A DNA stretch of 64,000 bases, taken from contig NZ_CP077085.1 in the NCBI RefSeq assembly GCF_014268455.2, positions 248,001-312,000 on the forward strand, written 5' to 3'. Positions 18,085 through 26,706 of the stretch are shown here, piece after piece. Every line of letters starts with the position of its first letter. Position 1 is the first letter of the stretch. Under the pieces are notes generated by a model, which did not search any database, was not told the DNA's origin, and worked only from the letters and a program-made list of their open reading frames with translations. This DNA comes from Pseudomonas shahriarae. GTDB taxonomy: Bacteria; Pseudomonadota; Gammaproteobacteria; Pseudomonadales; Pseudomonadaceae. The translations under genes were made by a program, and so were the position numbers.

Positions 18085-19632
18085 ATGCGTGCAGCTCAAT
18101 TAAAAACAGTGCTGCCACGGGAGCTGTTGGCTTCGGTGGTGGTGTTTCTGGTGGCCTTGCCCTTGTGCATGGGGATCGCCATTGCCTCGGGCATGCCCCC
18201 GGCCAAGGGCCTGCTTACCGGGATCATTGGTGGCCTGGTGGTGGGCTGGCTGGCCGGCTCGCCCCTGCAAGTCAGCGGGCCGGCGGCCGGCTTGGCGGTG
18301 TTGGTGTTCGAACTGGTGCGCCAGCACGGCATGCTGATGCTCGGGCCGATCCTGTTGTTGGCCGGCTTCCTGCAACTGGTGGCCGGGCGCCTGCGCCTGG
18401 GCTGCTGGTTCCGGGTGACGGCGCCGGCGGTGGTCTACGGCATGCTGGCGGGGATCGGAGTGTTGATTGTCCTGTCGCAGGTCCACGTGATGCTCGATGG
18501 GGCGCCCAAACCCTCCGGGCTGGATAACCTCGCCGGCTTTCCCGCCGCAGTGGCCCAGGCCATTCCCAGCCTGGGTGGCGGGCTCGGTTGGCAAGCCGGT
18601 CTGCTGGGCCTGGCGACCATGCTGGTGATGTGGTTGTGGGACCGGTTTCGCCCGCAAAAACTGCGTTTTGTGCCGGGGGCATTGCTCGGCGTGGGCCTGG
18701 CGACCGCGACCAGCCTGGCGCTGGCCCTGCAGGTCAAGCGCGTTGAGGTGCCAGAAAACCTTGCCGACGCAATTGATTGGCTGCGCCCCAGCGACCTGTT
18801 GAACCTGGCCGACCCCAACCTGTTGATCGCGGCCTTCGCGGTGGCCTTTATTGCCAGTGCCGAAACTCTGCTCTCGGCGGCAGCAGTGGACCGCATGCAT
18901 AACGGCCAACGCTCGGACTTCGACAAGGAATTATCCGCCCAGGGTGTAGGCAACATGCTGTGCGGTCTGGTAGGCGCATTGCCCATGACCGGTGTGATTG
19001 TGCGCAGCTCGGCCAACGTCCAGGCGGGAGCGACCACGCGTTTGTCGGCGATGTTCCACGGTCTCTGGCTGCTGGCCTTTGTGTTGCTGCTGTCGAGCTT
19101 GCTGCAGAGCATTCCGGTGGCGAGCCTGGCGGGTGTGCTGGTGTACACCGGGATCAAGCTGGTGGATCTCAAGGCTTTCCGTGGCCTGGGGCGCTATGGC
19201 CGGATGCCGATGTTCACCTACGCGGCCACGGCCCTGGCGATCATCTTTACCGACTTGCTGACGGGCGTGCTGGTGGGCTTCGGCCTGACCCTGGTGAAAC
19301 TGGCGTGGAAGGCATCACGCTTGAAAGTCAGCCTGGTCGACCTGCCCGAGGACGGTGAAATGGAGTTGCGACTGGTGGGGGCGGCGACCTTTCTCAAGGT
19401 GCCTGCATTGACCCAGGTGCTGGCGATCGTGCCGGCGGGGACCACCGTGCATGTGCCGCTCAATAACCTGAGCTACGTGGACCATTCGTGTCTGGAGTTG
19501 CTGGAGGAATGGGGGCGGGCCAATGCGGCGAAGGGTTCGAAGTTGGTGATCGAGGCGCGGGGGTTGAAGCGTCGATTGGAAGGGCGGATACGTACCACGA
19601 CGCGGATTGGTTCGGCCCCGTCAGTGGGCTGA
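18085..19632 (+). CDS. SulP-family anion transporter (probable bicarbonate)
   Basis: This 515-residue membrane protein has about 10-12 hydrophobic helices. The SulP signature is in VSGPAAGLAVLV, and AETLLSAAAVDRM lies near residue 275. A C-terminal STAS-like domain covers about 440-510 (VHVPLNNLSYVDHSCLELLEEW). The preceding carbonic anhydrase suggests bicarbonate rather than sulfate. The ATG at 18085 follows GGGAGAG; the frame is open to 18019 without family similarity. Confidence 0.9.
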   Translation: MRAAQLKTVLPRELLASVVVFLVALPLCMGIAIASGMPPAKGLLTGIIGGLVVGWLAGSPLQVSGPAAGLAVLVFELVRQHGMLMLGPILLLAGFLQLVAGRLRLGCWFRVTAPAVVYGMLAGIGVLIVLSQVHVMLDGAPKPSGLDNLAGFPAAVAQAIPSLGGGLGWQAGLLGLATMLVMWLWDRFRPQKLRFVPGALLGVGLATATSLALALQVKRVEVPENLADAIDWLRPSDLLNLADPNLLIAAFAVAFIASAETLLSAAAVDRMHNGQRSDFDKELSAQGVGNMLCGLVGALPMTGVIVRSSANVQAGATTRLSAMFHGLWLLAFVLLLSSLLQSIPVASLAGVLVYTGIKLVDLKAFRGLGRYGRMPMFTYAATALAIIFTDLLTGVLVGFGLTLVKLAWKASRLKVSLVDLPEDGEMELRLVGAATFLKVPALTQVLAIVPAGTTVHVPLNNLSYVDHSCLELLEEWGRANAAKGSKLVIEARGLKRRLEGRIRTTTRIGSAPSVG

Positions 19633-19647
19633 CGAAACCGGATAAAA

Positions 19648-19696
19648 AAATGTGGGCGCGGCGGTGCGACGATTCGACTTGCCCGCTCCCACATTT
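19648..19696. repeat. REP pair, degenerate
   Basis: AAATGTGGGCGCGGC at the left and GCCCGCTCCCACATTT at the right are inverted with a diverged centre. It sits between the SulP stop and the convergent gene. Confidence 0.7.
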
Positions 19697-19718
19697 GTTC
19701 TATGCCTGGCAGGAAAAC

Positions 19719-20366
19719 TCAGGCCGGCTGATCCAGCTCCAACTCCACACCCAACTGGCGCGACAGGCACGGCCAGCGTTTCCACGCGGCTTCCGTTGCC
19801 GGGCTCTTGAGCTGCTCGCGATAGGCCTCGACGGACTCCAGGGCGAAACTCTCTTCATTGAGCATTTCATCCACCGCCAGGTGCACGGCTTCGTCCAGCT
19901 GATTGGCGAAATCTTCGCCGATCAACTGGTGGGCAATCACATTGGCAACGGTGGTGTCCGCCGGAATCAAGGGCTGGCCGAAATGCTTGATATACAGATC
20001 GTTGACTTCTTCCACCAGCCGATGGGCCAGGTAGGCCTCGTCCAGCAGGCCGTTCAGGCCTTCATGGGCGGCCAGGATCGCGGGTGGCTGCAGAAAGAAG
20101 TGCTCGGCAATTTTCAGCACCGGCTTGATCTGGCTTTCAATTCCGGCTTCCCGGGCCACGTCGTTGGCGGCATCCAGCAGGTCCGGGACCTGGGCGATGT
20201 AGGCGCTGACGAAACGTGTCATCACCGCGTTACGATCACCCTCGGCCAGGGAAATGGCCGAGTGCAGGTGCGGTAACTGTGCGTCCAGTTGTTTAGCCAA
20301 CAGGCCGGTGGATGCTTCGTGTTGATGGGCACGGGAAATCTGCTCGCGCAATGCGGCGGTGTTCAT
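19719..20366 (-). CDS. Conserved hypothetical protein (PA0104-like position)
   Basis: This 215-residue, mostly helical, acidic soluble protein has no signal peptide or membrane segment. I do not recognise a domain. Repeated amphipathic helices (LNGLLDEAYLAHRLVEEVND, LDEAVHLAVDEMLNEESF) suggest an all-alpha fold. It keeps its place between the SulP gene and coxB in pseudomonads, as I recall PAO1 order, but is transcribed away from coxB. The start at 20366 follows TGGAGC. Confidence 0.75.
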   Translation of the reverse strand: MNTAALREQISRAHQHEASTGLLAKQLDAQLPHLHSAISLAEGDRNAVMTRFVSAYIAQVPDLLDAANDVAREAGIESQIKPVLKIAEHFFLQPPAILAAHEGLNGLLDEAYLAHRLVEEVNDLYIKHFGQPLIPADTTVANVIAHQLIGEDFANQLDEAVHLAVDEMLNEESFALESVEAYREQLKSPATEAAWKRWPCLSRQLGVELELDQPA

Positions 20367-20733
20367 GAAAGCTCCAGTAATACGGGCGTAGGAAAGGGGA
20401 TTGCATAAGGTAGCTCGTTTATACGAGCCCCTAAGATGCATTTGTCATAATTATTTCATGGTTATGCATCGCTGTTATATCGAATCGCCATCGTTCGTCG
20501 GATAGGCCTTCAATCTGCGGGCTGGCCAGCGCCGTTCGTCTCTTTTCACTGATTTGCCCCCTCACATTGCGGGGTCGCAGTCGCTGTCTATACTCGGGGA
20601 TGTACGCAATTAGCTGATGACGCCCGACTGCATTAGGCAGGCAAGGCTTGGCGGATGTAAGCAGTTTGGAAGCCGCCCCCTTGGCCGCAGGTGCAAACCG
20701 GCGGGATAACAAGAACGATAAGGGGAACCCGCA
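20367..20733 (+). promoter_or_regulatory. coxB promoter and leader region
   Basis: This 367-base gap separates two divergent genes. It holds a 16-base perfect palindrome GCTCGTTTATACGAGC (20413-20428) and an RpoS-type extended -10, TGT-CTATACT (box 20588-20594), with a weak -35 TTGCGG 16 bases before TATACT. A leader of about 130 bases follows. AACAAGAA at 20708-20715 fits the Hfq/Crc A-rich target pattern AANAANAA just before the Shine-Dalgarno AAGGGG. Starvation-dependent aa3 oxidase expression through RpoS is known in P. aeruginosa; the Crc site is inference. Confidence 0.55.
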
Positions 20734-21861
20734 ATGACGCGACATCCACATGTTTGGATGGGCTTACTCTTGTGGTCAGTATTCAGCCAGGCGCAGGCCG
20801 CCTGGACGGTGAATATGGCACCAGGGGCCACGGAAGTCAGTCACGCCGTATTCGACCTGCACATGACCATCTTCTGGATCTGTGTGGTGATCGGCATCAT
20901 CGTGTTTGGCGCCATGTTCTGGTCGATGATTATGCATCGACGTTCCACGGGCCAGGTGGCGGCCAAGTTCCACGAAAGTACGACGGTGGAAATTCTCTGG
21001 ACCGTGGTGCCCTTGCTGATCCTCGTCGCCATGGCCATTCCGGCGACCAAGACCCTGATCAACATCTACGACAGCAGTGAGTCGGATATCGATATCCAGG
21101 TCACCGGCTATCAGTGGAAGTGGCACTACAAATACCTGGGCCAGGACGTCGAGTTCTTCAGCAACCTGGCCACCCCCGCCGAGCAGATCCATAACCAGGC
21201 CACCAAGGGCGAACACTACCTGCTGGAAGTCGACCAGCCGCTGGTGCTGCCGGTGGGCGCCAAGGTGCGCTTCTTGGTGACTGCCGCCGACGTGATCCAC
21301 TCCTGGTGGGTGCCGGCGTTTGCGGTCAAGCGCGATGCCATCCCCGGCTTCGTCAACGAGGCCTGGACCCGGGTCGAGAAGCCCGGCATCTACCGTGGCC
21401 AGTGCGCGGAGCTGTGCGGCAAAGACCACGGTTTCATGCCCATCGTGGTCGAGGTCAAGTCCAAGGCCGACTACGCCACCTGGCTCGGCGAGCGCAAGGA
21501 GGAAGCTGCCAAGCTCAAGGAGCTGACCTCCAAAGAGTGGACACTCGAAGAGCTGGTGGCCCGTGGCGACAAGGTCTACCACACCGCCTGCGTAGCCTGT
21601 CACCAGGCCGAAGGCCAGGGCCTGCCGCCGATGTTCCCGGCGCTCAAAGGCTCGAAGATCGCCACTGGACCGGCGGCAGACCACCTGAGCATCGTCTACC
21701 ACGGCAAGCCCGGTACAGCGATGGCGGCCTTCGGCAAGCAACTGTCGGAAGTCGATATTGCAGCGGTCGTGACTTACGAGCGTAACGCCTGGGGTAACAA
21801 CAAAGGCGACATGGTCACGCCTAAAGACGTGCTGGCCATCAAACAGGCGGAAAGCAAATGA
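20734..21861 (+). CDS. coxB: Cytochrome c oxidase subunit II with fused cytochrome c domain
   Basis: This 375-residue subunit II of the aa3-type oxidase has a signal peptide (about 1-22), two membrane helices (about 45-65 and 88-110) and a periplasmic cupredoxin domain. The CuA ligands are C224-AEL-C228-x3-H232. A C-terminal heme c domain has CVACH at 286-290, making this a caa3-like fused subunit. It accepts electrons from cytochrome c. It is the first gene of the oxidase operon. Confidence 0.96.
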   Translation: MTRHPHVWMGLLLWSVFSQAQAAWTVNMAPGATEVSHAVFDLHMTIFWICVVIGIIVFGAMFWSMIMHRRSTGQVAAKFHESTTVEILWTVVPLLILVAMAIPATKTLINIYDSSESDIDIQVTGYQWKWHYKYLGQDVEFFSNLATPAEQIHNQATKGEHYLLEVDQPLVLPVGAKVRFLVTAADVIHSWWVPAFAVKRDAIPGFVNEAWTRVEKPGIYRGQCAELCGKDHGFMPIVVEVKSKADYATWLGERKEEAAKLKELTSKEWTLEELVARGDKVYHTACVACHQAEGQGLPPMFPALKGSKIATGPAADHLSIVYHGKPGTAMAAFGKQLSEVDIAAVVTYERNAWGNNKGDMVTPKDVLAIKQAESK

Positions 21862-21919
21862 ACCTCTTCATTGCGTATGCCCTGAACCGCCCCGCCCATC
21901 TGCTTGCAGGAGAACGGTC

Positions 21920-23509
21920 ATGAGCACTGTGATTGATGACCACGGTCATGCCGCTGACCACGCCCACGGTCCCGCCAAGGGCTTGATGCGCTGGGTGCTG
22001 ACCACCAACCACAAAGATATCGGGACCATGTACCTGTGGTTCAGCTTCGCCATGTTCCTGCTGGGTGGTTCGTTCGCCATGGTGATCCGCGCCGAGCTGT
22101 TCCAGCCGGGCCTGCAGATCGTCGAGCCGGCGTTCTTCAACCAGATGACCACCATGCATGGCCTGATCATGGTGTTTGGCGCGGTGATGCCGGCGTTTGT
22201 CGGCCTGGCCAACTGGATGATCCCGCTGATGATCGGCGCACCGGACATGGCCCTGCCGCGCATGAACAACTTCAGCTTCTGGCTGCTGCCGGCGGCGTTC
22301 CTGCTGCTGGTCTCGACGTTGTTCAGCCCGGGCGGTGGGCCGAACTTTGGCTGGACCTTCTACGCCCCGCTCTCTACCACTTACGCCCCGGAAAGCGTGA
22401 CGTTCTTTATCTTTGCCATCCACCTGATGGGCATCAGCTCGATCATGGGCGCGATCAACGTGGTCGCGACCATCCTCAACCTGCGCGCACCCGGCATGAC
22501 GCTGATGAAGATGCCGCTGTTTGTCTGGACCTGGCTGATCACCGCCTTCTTGCTGATTGCAGTGATGCCGGTACTGGCCGGTTGCGTGACCATGATGCTG
22601 ATGGATATCCACTTCGGCACCAGCTTCTTCAGCGCCGCTGGCGGCGGTGACCCGGTGCTGTTCCAGCATGTGTTCTGGTTCTTCGGCCATCCCGAGGTGT
22701 ACATCATGATCCTGCCGGCCTTCGGTGCCGTCAGCTCGATCATCCCGACCTTCTCGCGCAAGCCGCTGTTTGGCTACACCTCAATGGTCTACGCCACGGC
22801 GAGCATCGCGTTCCTGTCGTTTATCGTGTGGGCGCACCATATGTTCGTGGTGGGCATTCCGTTGGTGGGCGAGTTGTTCTTCATGTACGCCACCCTGCTG
22901 ATCGCGGTGCCCACCGGGGTCAAGGTGTTCAACTGGGTCAGCACCATGTGGCAAGGCTCGCTGACCTTTGAGACGCCGATGCTGTTTGCCGTGGCCTTTG
23001 TGATCCTGTTCACCATTGGCGGCTTTTCCGGGTTGATGCTGGCCATTGCCCCGGCGGACTTCCAGTACCACGACACCTACTTTGTGGTGGCGCATTTCCA
23101 TTACGTACTGGTGCCCGGCGCAATCTTCGGGATCTTCGCCTCGGCCTACTACTGGCTGCCGAAATGGACCGGCCATATGTACGACGAAACCCTGGGCAAG
23201 CTGCACTTCTGGCTGTCGTTCGTGGGGATGAACATGGCGTTCTTCCCCATGCACTTCGTGGGGCTGGCCGGCATGCCGCGGCGGGTGCCGGACTACAACC
23301 TGCAGTTCGCCGACTTCAACATGGTGTCGTCGATTGGCGCCTTTATGTTCGGTGCTACGCAGATCTTCTTCCTGTTTATCGTGATCAAGTGCATCCGTGG
23401 CGGCCAGCCGGCACCGGCCAAGCCGTGGGATGGCGCCGAAGGGCTGGAGTGGAGCATTCCTTCACCGGCGCCCTACCACACCTTTACCACGCCGCCGGAG
23501 GTCAAATGA
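21920..23509 (+). CDS. coxA: Cytochrome c oxidase subunit I
   Basis: This 529-residue heme-copper oxidase subunit I has 12 membrane helices. Ligand motifs include MTTMHGLIMVFG (heme a), FWFFGHPEVYIM (CuB histidine and the cross-linked Tyr), WAHHMFVVG (CuB His pair) and HDTYFVVAHFHYVL (heme a and a3). The GHPEVY plus proton-channel residues mark the A-type family. The start follows AGGAG. The TGA overlaps a small frame created by a REP element downstream. Confidence 0.98.
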   Translation: MSTVIDDHGHAADHAHGPAKGLMRWVLTTNHKDIGTMYLWFSFAMFLLGGSFAMVIRAELFQPGLQIVEPAFFNQMTTMHGLIMVFGAVMPAFVGLANWMIPLMIGAPDMALPRMNNFSFWLLPAAFLLLVSTLFSPGGGPNFGWTFYAPLSTTYAPESVTFFIFAIHLMGISSIMGAINVVATILNLRAPGMTLMKMPLFVWTWLITAFLLIAVMPVLAGCVTMMLMDIHFGTSFFSAAGGGDPVLFQHVFWFFGHPEVYIMILPAFGAVSSIIPTFSRKPLFGYTSMVYATASIAFLSFIVWAHHMFVVGIPLVGELFFMYATLLIAVPTGVKVFNWVSTMWQGSLTFETPMLFAVAFVILFTIGGFSGLMLAIAPADFQYHDTYFVVAHFHYVLVPGAIFGIFASAYYWLPKWTGHMYDETLGKLHFWLSFVGMNMAFFPMHFVGLAGMPRRVPDYNLQFADFNMVSSIGAFMFGATQIFFLFIVIKCIRGGQPAPAKPWDGAEGLEWSIPSPAPYHTFTTPPEVK

Positions 23510-23637
23510 ACCCGGTCATGAAAACACTCCCGATCCCCTGTGGGAGCGGGCTTGCCCGCGATGGCGGCCTCAAGACCCCTGCAGAGCTTGAGGGCCTCAT
23601 CGCGAAGCCAGCTCGCCCAGGTGGGCGTCATGGCTGA
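23506..23637 (+). CDS. REP-containing micro-ORF linking coxA and ctaG (doubtful)
   Basis: A 43-codon frame opens with an ATG that overlaps the coxA TGA (ATGA) and ends eight bases inside ctaG. Most of it is translated REP sequence (PCGSGLARDGG). It is probably not a functional protein. Its overlaps at both ends would let ribosomes pass from coxA to ctaG, so it may act as a coupling leader. Listed with low confidence. Confidence 0.25.
   Translation: MNPVMKTLPIPCGSGLARDGGLKTPAELEGLIAKPARPGGRHG
23537..23616. repeat. REPIN inside the cox operon
   Basis: The left arm TGTGGGAGCGGGCTTGCCCG (23539-23558) and right arm near 23598-23616 enclose an inner inverted pair GGCCTCAAG / CTTGAGGGCC. It fills the gap between coxA and ctaG within one operon, which is unusual because most REPs here lie at gene ends. 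Confidence 0.85.
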
Positions 23638-24181
23638 CTCCGTACCTCTCAACCGCCTGGTCACGCGCCTGCTTATCCTGGTGCTGGCGATGTTCGCCTT
23701 CGGCTTTGCCCTGGTGCCGATCTACGACGTGATGTGCAAAGCGTTTGGCATCAACGGCAAGACCGCCGGGCAGTACGAGGGCTCGCAGGTGGTCGACCCC
23801 TCGCGCCAGATACGGGTGCAGTTCCTGTCGACCAATGCCATCGATATGGTCTGGGAATTCCACTCCAGGGCCGACGAAATCGTGGTCCATCCCGGTGCGG
23901 TCAACGAGATGGTGTTCGTGGCCTTCAACCCCACCGACAAGCCGATGACAGCCCAGGCGATCCCGAGTATTTCCCCGGCCGAAGCGGCGATGTACTTCCA
24001 CAAGACCGAGTGTTTTTGCTTCACCCAGCAAGTGCTGCAGCCGGGAGAGCGCATCGAGATGCCGGTGCGCTTCATTGTCGATCGCGACATGCCCAAGGAT
24101 GTGAAGCATTTGACCCTGGCGTACACGCTGTTCGATATCACTGCGCGCCAACCGCCCGTGGCTGTCCATACCGGCGGCTAG
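23630..24181 (+). CDS. ctaG: Cytochrome c oxidase assembly protein Cox11/CtaG
   Basis: This 183-residue copper chaperone inserts CuB into subunit I. It has one N-terminal membrane helix (about 12-34, LLILVLAMFAFGFALVPIYDVMC) and a periplasmic immunoglobulin-like domain. The copper-binding ECFCF motif lies near residues 126-130. The start is chosen at MADSVPLNRL; the frame is open upstream through the REP, which gives no family sequence. Confidence 0.95.
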   Translation: MADSVPLNRLVTRLLILVLAMFAFGFALVPIYDVMCKAFGINGKTAGQYEGSQVVDPSRQIRVQFLSTNAIDMVWEFHSRADEIVVHPGAVNEMVFVAFNPTDKPMTAQAIPSISPAEAAMYFHKTECFCFTQQVLQPGERIEMPVRFIVDRDMPKDVKHLTLAYTLFDITARQPPVAVHTGG

Positions 24182-24215
24182 GCGTGCCTGCGGGCTCGAT
24201 TAGGAGAACGGATAC

Positions 24216-25103
24216 ATGTCGACTCATGATACGTACTACGTACCAGCGCAAAGCAAATGGCCAATAATTGCCACGTTTGGGCTGTTGATCACCGTGTATG
24301 GCCTGGGTGTGTGGTTCAACGACCTTAAGGCGGCCCGCCCGGAATCCCACGGTCCGCTGATCTTTTTCGTTGGCAGCCTGCTGCTGGCCTACATGATGTT
24401 TGGCTGGTTTGGCGCGGTGATCAAAGAAAGCCGCGCCGGCTTGTACAGCGCGCAGATGGACCGCTCGTTCCGCTGGGGCATGACCTGGTTCATCTTCTCC
24501 GAGGTGATGTTTTTCATCGCGTTCTTTGGCGCGCTGTTCTATGTGCGGCATATGTCGGCGCCGTGGCTCGCCGGTGAGGGCTCCAAGGGCATTGCCCATA
24601 TGCTGTGGCCCAACTTCGAGTTCGCCTGGCCGCTGCTCAACAACCCGGATCCCAAGCTGTTCCCGGCGCCGGAAGGCACCATCAGCCCGTGGGGCCTGCC
24701 GTTGGTCAACACCATCTTGCTGGTGAGCTCCAGCGTGACCATCACCATCGCCCACCACGCCCTGCGCAAGGGCCATCGCGGCGCGCTGAAGATCTGGCTG
24801 GCGATTACCGTGTTGTTGGGGGTGGCGTTCCTCGGCTTCCAGGCTGAGGAATACATCCACGCCTATAAAGAGCTGGGCCTGACGCTGGGGTCCGGGGTGT
24901 ATGGCGCGACGTTCTTCATGCTCACCGGCTTTCACGGCGCCCACGTGACCATCGGCACGATCATTTTGTTCGTGATGCTGATGCGCATCCTCAAGGGGCA
25001 TTTCAATGCCGAGCACCAGTTCGGTTTCGAAGCGGCCAGTTGGTATTGGCACTTTGTCGACGTGGTGTGGATCGGGTTGTTTTTCTTCGTCTACGTGCTG
25101 TAG
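24216..25103 (+). CDS. coxC: Cytochrome c oxidase subunit III
   Basis: This 295-residue subunit III has seven membrane helices. Conserved blocks include RWGMTWFIFSEVMFF, HHALRKGHR, GFQAEEYIHAY, FFMLTGFHGAHV and ASWYWHFVDVVW. It stabilises the subunit I core and proton entry. It lies 34 bases after ctaG behind TTAGGAGAA. The order subunit II, I, Cox11, III is the standard Pseudomonas aa3 operon. Confidence 0.97.
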   Translation: MSTHDTYYVPAQSKWPIIATFGLLITVYGLGVWFNDLKAARPESHGPLIFFVGSLLLAYMMFGWFGAVIKESRAGLYSAQMDRSFRWGMTWFIFSEVMFFIAFFGALFYVRHMSAPWLAGEGSKGIAHMLWPNFEFAWPLLNNPDPKLFPAPEGTISPWGLPLVNTILLVSSSVTITIAHHALRKGHRGALKIWLAITVLLGVAFLGFQAEEYIHAYKELGLTLGSGVYGATFFMLTGFHGAHVTIGTIILFVMLMRILKGHFNAEHQFGFEAASWYWHFVDVVWIGLFFFVYVL

Positions 25104-25107
25104 CGAC

Positions 25108-25311
25108 TTACCAGGGGGCGTGGGAAACCAGCTGGCCGCTGAAGAACCCCCAGGTGATCAGCGCCAGGGTGATCACGGCCAGCACCACACGCACGGTCAA
25201 GGCGGTGACGAGGCGATTGGAGTGGCCTTCGTCCTTGACCAGAAAGAACAAGCCACTGAACAGGCTCACTACAGTAGCGATCAGCATCAGGGCAATAGCG
25301 GCTTTGAGCAT
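25108..25311 (-). CDS. DUF2909 twin-transmembrane protein
   Basis: This 67-residue protein is almost entirely two hydrophobic helices (MLKAAIALMLIATVVSLFSG and the second from about residue 40) linked by a short charged loop (VKDEGHSNR). It matches the DUF2909 twin-transmembrane family found next to cytochrome oxidase genes. It is encoded opposite to the operon, with its stop four bases after the coxC stop. Role unknown. Confidence 0.85.
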   Translation of the reverse strand: MLKAAIALMLIATVVSLFSGLFFLVKDEGHSNRLVTALTVRVVLAVITLALITWGFFSGQLVSHAPW

Positions 25312-25396
25312 GGTCAGGCTCCAGGGCTCTTTATTTTGAGGGGCGGGCAATGAGATTCAGTATAGCCAGCGCAGCATCGACCTTCGCGGTAACGCC

Positions 25397-26137
25397 ATGA
25401 AACGCTTTCGCCCCGGGATTGCACCGACCCTGGTGGTGCTGGTGTTGCTGCCGTTGATGGTGTTCCTGGGTTTTTGGCAGTTGTCCCGTGGCCAGGAAAA
25501 ACAGGCGCTGCTCCAGAGTTACGCTGAGCGCCGGGCGGCGCAGCCTATCAGCGTTGTGCAACTGGCGGCGGTGGCTGATCCGGCCTTTCGCCGGGTGCAG
25601 TTGCGCGGGGAGTTCGATGCCGGGCACAGCGTGCTGCTGGATAACCGCATGCGCGACGGCAAGGCCGGCGTCGAGTTGCTGCAACCCTTTCATGACCAGG
25701 CCAGCGGCCAGTGGCTGTTGCTCAATCGCGGCTGGCTGCCGTGGCCGGATCGGCGCACGCCGCCAGCTTTCACCACCCCCGACCAGCCTTTGAATATCAA
25801 CGCCTGGGTGTATGTCGCCCCCGGCGAGACGTTCCAGCTACACGCCGACCCGGCAGCCGCGCAATGGCCGCGCCTGCTGACGGCGCTGCACCCGCAGGCG
25901 CTGTGGGCCGAGTTGGAGCGCAGCGGGTTTGCCTTTGAACTACGGGCCGAAGCGGGCCCGGCGACCTATGAAACCCAATGGCCGGTGGTGGCCATGGGGC
26001 CGGAAAAACACGTGGGGTATGCCGTGCAGTGGTTCGCCATGGCGCTGGCGCTGCTGGGCCTTTACCTCTACCTCGGCTGGCACAACGCAAGGGAGAAGCA
26101 CCATGGGAGCGGCCATGAATCCACTCAACATGTCTGA
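25397..26137 (+). CDS. SURF1-family oxidase assembly protein
   Basis: This 246-residue protein has the SURF1 layout: an N-terminal membrane helix with the family LGFWQLSRGQEK motif (about 25-36), a periplasmic domain (LDNRMRDGKAGVELLQPF, LLLNRGWLP) and a C-terminal helix (GYAVQWFAMALALLGLYLYLGW). SURF1 proteins assist heme a insertion into subunit I. The gene begins the downstream assembly group and overlaps the next gene. Confidence 0.92.
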   Translation: MKRFRPGIAPTLVVLVLLPLMVFLGFWQLSRGQEKQALLQSYAERRAAQPISVVQLAAVADPAFRRVQLRGEFDAGHSVLLDNRMRDGKAGVELLQPFHDQASGQWLLLNRGWLPWPDRRTPPAFTTPDQPLNINAWVYVAPGETFQLHADPAAAQWPRLLTALHPQALWAELERSGFAFELRAEAGPATYETQWPVVAMGPEKHVGYAVQWFAMALALLGLYLYLGWHNAREKHHGSGHESTQHV

Positions 26138-26696
26138 CACGCCAGCGGCGCCCAATCGCAGCAAGGGGCGCTGGCAACTGATCCTGATCCTGCTGATGGT
26201 GATCGGCCCGATGGTGCTGGCGACCCTGATGTACAAGTGGCAGTTCTGGGTGCCGGATAACCGCAGTGATCATGGCGAGATGATCGGCAACGGCCAGACC
26301 CGCGCCGATATCGGCGTACAGGCTGACGAGGAGCGCTGGCAATTGCTGGTGACCGCACCCGCGGCCTGCGCCGCCGAATGCCAGCAGTTGGTCTACCTCG
26401 CGCGCCAACTGCAGATCGGCCTGGGGCGTGATGCGTTCCGTGCCAGCCATGCCCTGGCCAGTGCGCAGCCGGTCAGCGCCGCGTACGAGGCCAAGCTCAA
26501 AGCCGAATACCCGCAATTGCGGCGCTTGCCCCTGGACCTGCCGACCTTCAAGCAAAACGCCGCCGCGCCGGGCGATGCGCAACTGTGGATCGTTGACCCT
26601 CACGGCAACCTGGTGCTGCGCTATGACGCGCGGGTCAAGGGCAAGGATCTGCTGAACGACCTGCGCCACCTGCTGAAACTGTCGAATATCGGATAA
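26103..26696 (+). CDS. Membrane-anchored oxidase-cluster protein (PA0111-like)
   Basis: This 197-residue protein has one membrane helix (about 24-45, LILILLMVIGPMVLATLMY) and a periplasmic domain with two close cysteines (PAACAAEC) near residue 89. A C-terminal WIVDPHGNLVLRYD segment recalls Sco/thioredoxin-like folds. I know it only as a conserved gene between SURF1 and ctaA in Pseudomonas oxidase clusters; a copper- or thiol-handling role is inference. Start ambiguity: ATG at 26103, 26115 or 26130. The first has GGGAG at a good distance and overlaps the SURF1 gene. Confidence 0.8.
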   Translation: MGAAMNPLNMSDTPAAPNRSKGRWQLILILLMVIGPMVLATLMYKWQFWVPDNRSDHGEMIGNGQTRADIGVQADEERWQLLVTAPAACAAECQQLVYLARQLQIGLGRDAFRASHALASAQPVSAAYEAKLKAEYPQLRRLPLDLPTFKQNAAAPGDAQLWIVDPHGNLVLRYDARVKGKDLLNDLRHLLKLSNIG

Positions 26697-26706
26697 GGGC
26701 ATCGTC

